From Lactobacillus sp. (GTDB taxonomy: Bacteria > Bacillota > Bacilli > Lactobacillales > Lactobacillaceae): DNA of 9,669 nucleotides. Position numbers and translations under genes: made by a program. Under the pieces are notes generated by a model. The model did not search any database, had not been told where the DNA came from, and worked only from the letters and a program-made list of their open reading frames with translations. Positions 5,858 to 9,669 of the stretch are shown piece by piece (the first letter of the stretch is position 1; every line of letters starts with the position of its first letter). The stretch covers positions 1-9,669 of the forward strand of contig JAAVAW010000003.1 of assembly GCA_014803905.1 (NCBI GenBank), in the 5' to 3' direction.

Positions 5858-6007
5858 TTACTTAGTTTCGCGGTGAAGTGTTGCCTTTCTTTCAACTGGG
5901 CAATACTTCTTTAATTCTAAACGCTCTGGGTGCTTACGCTTATTCTTTTCAGATAAGTAACTTCTGTCACCACATTCGGTACATTCAAGAATAATATGAT
6001 CTGCCAT
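5858..6007 (-). CDS. rpmG: 50S ribosomal protein bL33
   Basis: A 49-residue protein of the large ribosomal subunit near the E site: [20 protein letters not shown], then [16 protein letters not shown] and a HRETK end. The first zinc pair, Cys9 and Cys12, is present. In the second pair, which is CxxC in zinc-binding bL33, only Cys36 remains; the partner is Glu39 in YCPVERK, so the zinc site is incomplete. The length and HRETK C-terminus are canonical. The start ATG 6007 has an AGGTGGTGG-like ribosome binding region (6012-6020). It has its own promoter and terminator, consistent with high expression. Firmicutes often carry several bL33 genes, zinc-binding and zinc-free, so a paralog elsewhere is expected. 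Confidence 0.96.
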   Translation of the reverse strand: MADHIILECTECGDRSYLSEKNKRKHPERLELKKYCPVERKATLHRETK

Positions 6008-6045
6008 CTTTTCCACCACCTATTTGTTTTTATATTGACTGTTAA

Positions 6046-6074
6046 ACTATACCACTAATCAAGTATTATTTCCA
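6046..6074 (-). promoter_or_regulatory. rpmG promoter
   Basis: Minus strand: -10 TATAGT (6046-6051) preceded by TG at the extended position (TGGTATAGT), a 17-nt spacer, and -35 TGGAAA (6069-6074, 4 of 6 consensus). It lies between the pbp2b stop codon and rpmG. No terminator is seen between pbp2b and this promoter, so rpmG may be read from both. Confidence 0.65.
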
Positions 6075-6082
6075 GTCCTTTT

Positions 6083-8197
6083 CTATTTGTTTAATGCAGC
6101 ATAATCTTCAAACATTTGCTTGGCAACTTGAAGGGTGTAAGTACCTTCTTTATTGGGATCTAAACCAGGAAATACTACAGCCACTGCAATATCAGGATCA
6201 TTTTCTGGTGCATAACCAACAAAAGTTGCGTTAATAACTTCTGGAGCTTTAGGATTTCCCGGATTATCTGGATCATAATAGAAGGTTTCAGCTGTACCAG
6301 TTTTACCTGCAATTGAAGGTTTAACATTCTTTAAATAATGTGCAGTTCCCCACGAGTTAGTACCATGAACAACTTGATGAAACCCTTGTCGAACTACATC
6401 TAACTCATCTTCAGTCCAGGGAATCCTCATTTGTGCTTGTGGCTTTTTATTATATAAAATAGATACTTTTTTCCCACTTGCATCTGTTTTACCAACTGAT
6501 TGTACTACATAGGGTTGCATACGATATCCACCATTAGCAATCGTTGAAACATATTGCACCATTTGAATCGGGGTATAGGCATCATAGTTACCGTATGCCA
6601 AGTCAAGTACAGAACCGGTTAACAGTTGACCTTTAGAGTTAAATGATGCACCTTTAATTCCTGCTACTTCACCTGGTAAATCAATTCCTGTTTTTTGTCC
6701 AAGACCAAACATTGAGAAATTATTTCTAAGTGTTTGAAAAGCAGTTTTAGGCATAGAAATATAAGTATGTGGTTCATATTTAGCATTAACCCATCTAAGA
6801 GCTAATTGCATCATATAAATATTAGAAGATACTTCAAGTGCTGATTGTGCAGTCAACGCGCCAAAAGTACCAATTGGATACACCGATTTTTTAACTGGAG
6901 ATCCTGGTAAATAAATCGGTGTATCAGGTAAAGTATTATTTGTGGGTGTAATTATATGGTTCATTAATCCGCCAGAAACAGTAGCACCCTTGACCGCTGA
7001 TCCCATAACAAAAGACTGATTAATTACTCCCAGTGCATTTTCACTATCTTTGCCTGTTTTAGGATTATGATCTATGCCGGCCATTGCCAAAACAGCTCCA
7101 GTTTTTGGATTCATTGCTACAGCATAAGCACCATTTGAATACTGAGTTGCACCAGCGGCTTCAGCTGAATTATAAACTTGTTTTAAGGCCTTTTGAACTT
7201 GTTGTTGATACTTAGCATTCATAGTTAAAATTAAGCTAGAACCGCTTTCACCCTTATAAACGGTCTTAGTTTGTTCTATTTGACCATTATCTTTTGAATA
7301 TACTTCAGCTTGTCCTTTAGTACCTTTCAAAATGGGTTCATATTCTTCTTCCAAATAAGATGTACCAACTCGATCATTTCTTGAATAACCTTGACTCAAA
7401 TAATACTGTAAATTATCACTTGGTAACCCCGACTTTTCAGATGAGACCGAACCAATAATACTTTGAATAGATTTACCATTTGGATAATTTCGAGCCCAAT
7501 CTGTTCCAATGCCTACTCCTGGCAAACTAGATAGATGTTCACCAACTTCTGCCAACTCTTTATCTGTTAAATCATTATTTTTAATATAAATAGTTGATAA
7601 AGTATAAGCACCAGAAATTTTATTAAAGATTAAAGCAGCCGTTTTTTGACGCTTAGTAAATTTAGGATTTTCTTTTTCAAGTTCTTTTAAAGTATTTTCA
7701 TATATAGTACTTGAATCTAATTGGTCACCATTACTATCCAATTTAGCCGACTTAGGCAATTTTGCTTCAACCCGTTTATTATTTGCCTCATTAGCTAAAT
7801 AATAATCAAATAATTGTCTCTTAGTTGGTTTTTCATCATTTAAAGTAATATAATGACTTAACTTATTTGAAATTGAATATATTTGTTCCGTACTGACTGT
7901 GCTACTCTTAGTATACGTAATCGCATTATTTGCTTTATTACCAACTAAAACTTTCCCCGTTGAGTCATACATCACTCCACGTGGCACATTAGTAGAAACA
8001 ACCTTTGAATCTGTTTTTTGTACTTCAGAATTGAATCTTCCTCCGTAAATAATTTGTAAATAAACTAATTGTCCAATTAGCAACAAAAATAAAACTAAAA
8101 TAATACCTAAGATAATATTCATCCGTAATGGTGTAGATGGTGCATTACTTTTAGGATTATTATTTTTGCCTCTGCGATGAAAAATATTAAAATTCAA
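6083..8197 (-). CDS. pbp2b: Class B penicillin-binding protein, PBP2b-like transpeptidase
   Basis: A 704-residue membrane-anchored D,D-transpeptidase that cross-links peptidoglycan, probably in the elongation machinery as for streptococcal PBP2b. One membrane segment (about 26-50) follows a basic cytoplasmic tail (HRRGKNNNPK). The dimerisation/pedestal domain starts at VPRGVMYD (71-78), and the transpeptidase domain begins near residue 320. Active-site motifs: Ser400-Ala-Val-Lys403 (SxxK), Ser457-Ser-Asn459 (SxN) and Lys632-Thr-Gly-Thr635 (KTGT). There is no glycosyltransferase domain, hence class B, and no PASTA repeats. The start is TTG at 8197 with GTGAGG (8205-8210) 7 nt upstream; the next Met (26) would cut off the basic tail. 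rpmG follows. The link to PBP2b rather than PBP2x rests on the SxVKGAT pattern and context. Confidence 0.94.
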   Translation of the reverse strand: MNFNIFHRRGKNNNPKSNAPSTPLRMNIILGIILVLFLLLIGQLVYLQIIYGGRFNSEVQKTDSKVVSTNVPRGVMYDSTGKVLVGNKANNAITYTKSSTVSTEQIYSISNKLSHYITLNDEKPTKRQLFDYYLANEANNKRVEAKLPKSAKLDSNGDQLDSSTIYENTLKELEKENPKFTKRQKTAALIFNKISGAYTLSTIYIKNNDLTDKELAEVGEHLSSLPGVGIGTDWARNYPNGKSIQSIIGSVSSEKSGLPSDNLQYYLSQGYSRNDRVGTSYLEEEYEPILKGTKGQAEVYSKDNGQIEQTKTVYKGESGSSLILTMNAKYQQQVQKALKQVYNSAEAAGATQYSNGAYAVAMNPKTGAVLAMAGIDHNPKTGKDSENALGVINQSFVMGSAVKGATVSGGLMNHIITPTNNTLPDTPIYLPGSPVKKSVYPIGTFGALTAQSALEVSSNIYMMQLALRWVNAKYEPHTYISMPKTAFQTLRNNFSMFGLGQKTGIDLPGEVAGIKGASFNSKGQLLTGSVLDLAYGNYDAYTPIQMVQYVSTIANGGYRMQPYVVQSVGKTDASGKKVSILYNKKPQAQMRIPWTEDELDVVRQGFHQVVHGTNSWGTAHYLKNVKPSIAGKTGTAETFYYDPDNPGNPKAPEVINATFVGYAPENDPDIAVAVVFPGLDPNKEGTYTLQVAKQMFEDYAALNK

Positions 8198-8204
8198 TTT
8201 AAAA

Positions 8205-8252
8205 CCTCACTAAACTAGATTTGATTTTAGCAAAAAATACGTCTTATTTCTA
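8205..8252 (-). promoter_or_regulatory. pbp2b promoter and ribosome binding site with TTG start
   Basis: Minus strand: -10 TAAAAT (8224-8229) with an extended TGC before it, a 17-nt spacer, and -35 TAGAAA (8247-8252, 4 of 6). The predicted start of transcription is near 8217, giving a leader of only about 20 nt. GTGAGG (8205-8210) sits 7 nt from the TTG start codon, which fixes the start of the protein. Confidence 0.6.
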
Positions 8253-8308
8253 TTTCTACTACCATTATTTAATAATATTTAATTCTTTATTTTAAACGAG
8301 AGTTCTTT

Positions 8309-9669
8309 ATGCATTATTTATTTGATAAAAAAAGTAAAATTTCTTTTTATTTCATTTCCTTTTTCTTACCATTTTTAATTTTTGAAACTTATTTTCTATC
8401 TAATCATGCCAATATCCTGACCGTAGATTTAGGTCAACAATATGTTGATTTTCTTGCCTTTTTTAAAAATAATCTTTTCTCTCATCCTTTAAGTCTCATT
8501 TACAATTTTAATCAAGGTTTGGGAAGTAGCTTTATTGGAACTTATGCTTATTATTTAACCAGTCCTTTTAATTTGATCTTACTCTTATTTCCCAATAGTT
8601 TATTGCCACAAGCTATTTTATTAATTATTGGCTTAAAAATCGGCTCGATTGGACTCAGTTCATATTTTTATTGGCAAGAAAAATTTGAGGGGCTCAATAA
8701 AATATATGCGTTAGCTGCCAGTCTTGCTTTTGCTCTTTCTGGTTACACAGTTGCTTATAATCTTAACTTAATGTGGCTAGATAGTCTGATTTTACTTCCA
8801 TTATTAATTAAAGCAATTGATTTGATTTTTCAAACTATTTCAAAAAGAAATATTATTTTTCTTACTTTGACTGTTTTTCTTACTTGGTTTACTAATTTTT
8901 ATACTGGTTATATGAATCTATTATTTGGATTCTTTTATTTCCTTTGGAAAATTTTTAGTAGTAAATTAGTAAAACTTCATTTAAAAAAGACCTTATTACC
9001 TTATCTCTTTGCTTCAATTAGTGGAACTTTGGGTGCTAGTTTTTTATTAATTCCCACTTTATATGAATTATTCCATGGAAAAACTCAAGTAGAATCTCAA
9101 TGGTCCTTAAGCTGGCTATTTCCACTCTGGAAAATATTCAGTAAGTTTTTAACTGGGGCTTTTTCCTTTTCACAAATGTCCCATGGGTTACCCAACATAT
9201 ATTTACCTAGCATTTTGCTAATTTTAAGTATCGGCTATTTCTTTAATAGAAAAATTCCTAAACAGTCCAAAATTAGTTCACTTGTTTTTTTAATATTTCT
9301 GATTTTGTCGCTTTCCTTTACCCCACTTATTTTAATTTGGCATCTGGGACAATTTCCGGTTTGGTATCCGGCACGCCAAAGTTTTTTACTAATCTTTTAT
9401 CTTTTAAATTTAGCCTTGCTATCTTTGGGCCAACAAAACCGACTTACTCTTATACAGAAAATAATTCTAAGTACAACTGGTAGTCTCTTAGGAATCTATT
9501 TTATATCAACGCAAAAATTCTTCGCCTTTGCAACTAACTTTAACGTACTTATCTCCTGCTTATTCCTTATTTGTGGAATTTTATTAATTATATTTTTTAA
9601 TAATAAATTTACTTTAATCTTTTTCTTTGGTCTAACAGCAATTGAGGTAACTATAAATTTAGTTATTAG
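8309..9669 (+). CDS. YfhO-family polytopic membrane protein, 3' end cut by window
   Basis: Open from ATG 8309 to the window edge, 453 codons plus two bases, with no stop; family members are usually about 850 residues, so about half is seen. It is very hydrophobic, with many membrane segments. Family-typical stretches: DLGQQYVDFLAFF (40-52), FNQGLGSSFIGTYAYYLTSP (67-86), the Y-x-LNLMWLDSLILLPLL region at about 150-165, and the later FPVWYPARQSFL. YfhO proteins resemble GT-C glycosyltransferases; B. subtilis YfhO takes part in glycosylating lipoteichoic acid, so a role in envelope polymer decoration is inferred. The ribosome binding site is weak (GAGAG, 8298-8302), and I see no clear promoter in the A+T-rich gap. 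It is divergent from pbp2b. Confidence 0.85.
   Translation, partial: MHYLFDKKSKISFYFISFFLPFLIFETYFLSNHANILTVDLGQQYVDFLAFFKNNLFSHPLSLIYNFNQGLGSSFIGTYAYYLTSPFNLILLLFPNSLLPQAILLIIGLKIGSIGLSSYFYWQEKFEGLNKIYALAASLAFALSGYTVAYNLNLMWLDSLILLPLLIKAIDLIFQTISKRNIIFLTLTVFLTWFTNFYTGYMNLLFGFFYFLWKIFSSKLVKLHLKKTLLPYLFASISGTLGASFLLIPTLYELFHGKTQVESQWSLSWLFPLWKIFSKFLTGAFSFSQMSHGLPNIYLPSILLILSIGYFFNRKIPKQSKISSLVFLIFLILSLSFTPLILIWHLGQFPVWYPARQSFLLIFYLLNLALLSLGQQNRLTLIQKIILSTTGSLLGIYFISTQKFFAFATNFNVLISCLFLICGILLIIFFNNKFTLIFFFGLTAIEVTINLVI

Noticed and set aside
8264..8276. Palindrome ATTATTTAATAAT in the pbp2b/yfhO divergent region
   Set aside because: It is composed only of A and T in an A+T-rich gap, where such palindromes arise easily by chance; it overlaps no promoter box I can support.
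8309..9669. Possible frameshifted or degraded gene at the right edge
   Set aside because: The frame is continuously open for 453 codons with family-typical motifs; it is cut by the window edge and not broken.

Overview
The window looks like ordinary chromosome from a low-GC Gram-positive bacterium of the Lactobacillaceae, most likely the genus Lactobacillus (acidophilus/gasseri/johnsonii-like). The evidence is the strong A+T bias, AGGAGG-type ribosome binding sites, extended -10 promoters, a DUF3042-type small protein, a bL33 with the lactobacillus-like C-terminus, and gene blocks that recall Bacillus subtilis (miaA/ynbB/glnA and rpmG/yqgN/yqgP/yqgQ). I see no transposase, phage gene, CRISPR array, tRNA or rRNA.

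Layout, left to right. Positions 1-3493 hold three minus-strand genes, transcribed miaA -> ynbB -> glnA. miaA and ynbB overlap by 8 bases. glnA is cut by the left edge and has its own well-formed promoter and a structured leader of about 77 nt. The usual regulator gene glnR is not present between ynbB and glnA. Positions 3659-3838 hold a small plus-strand gene (DUF3042-like, 59 aa) that is divergent from miaA and ends at a strong bidirectional terminator.

Positions 3897-8197 are again all minus strand, transcribed pbp2b -> rpmG -> 5-formyltetrahydrofolate cyclo-ligase -> rhomboid protease -> yqgQ -> membrane-anchored rhodanese-like protein. A hairpin-plus-U-run terminator lies between rpmG and the cyclo-ligase gene, so the four distal genes probably depend on read-through or an unseen promoter. 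The last gene meets the bidirectional terminator. From 8309 to the right edge, divergent from pbp2b, is the first part of a large YfhO-family membrane protein.

Most genes are housekeeping: nitrogen assimilation (GlnA), tRNA modification (MiaA), peptidoglycan synthesis (PBP2b), ribosome (bL33), folate metabolism (cyclo-ligase), membrane proteolysis (rhomboid), and probable envelope polymer glycosylation (YfhO). I found no convincing new multi-gene system. The best leads are small: the glnA control region, with a 12/13-base direct repeat, a perfect 13-bp palindrome at the predicted start of transcription and a leader hairpin, all without an adjacent glnR; a rhodanese-fold protein with no cysteine at all; a bL33 with a broken zinc site; and the terminator inside the rpmG-folate-rhomboid block.
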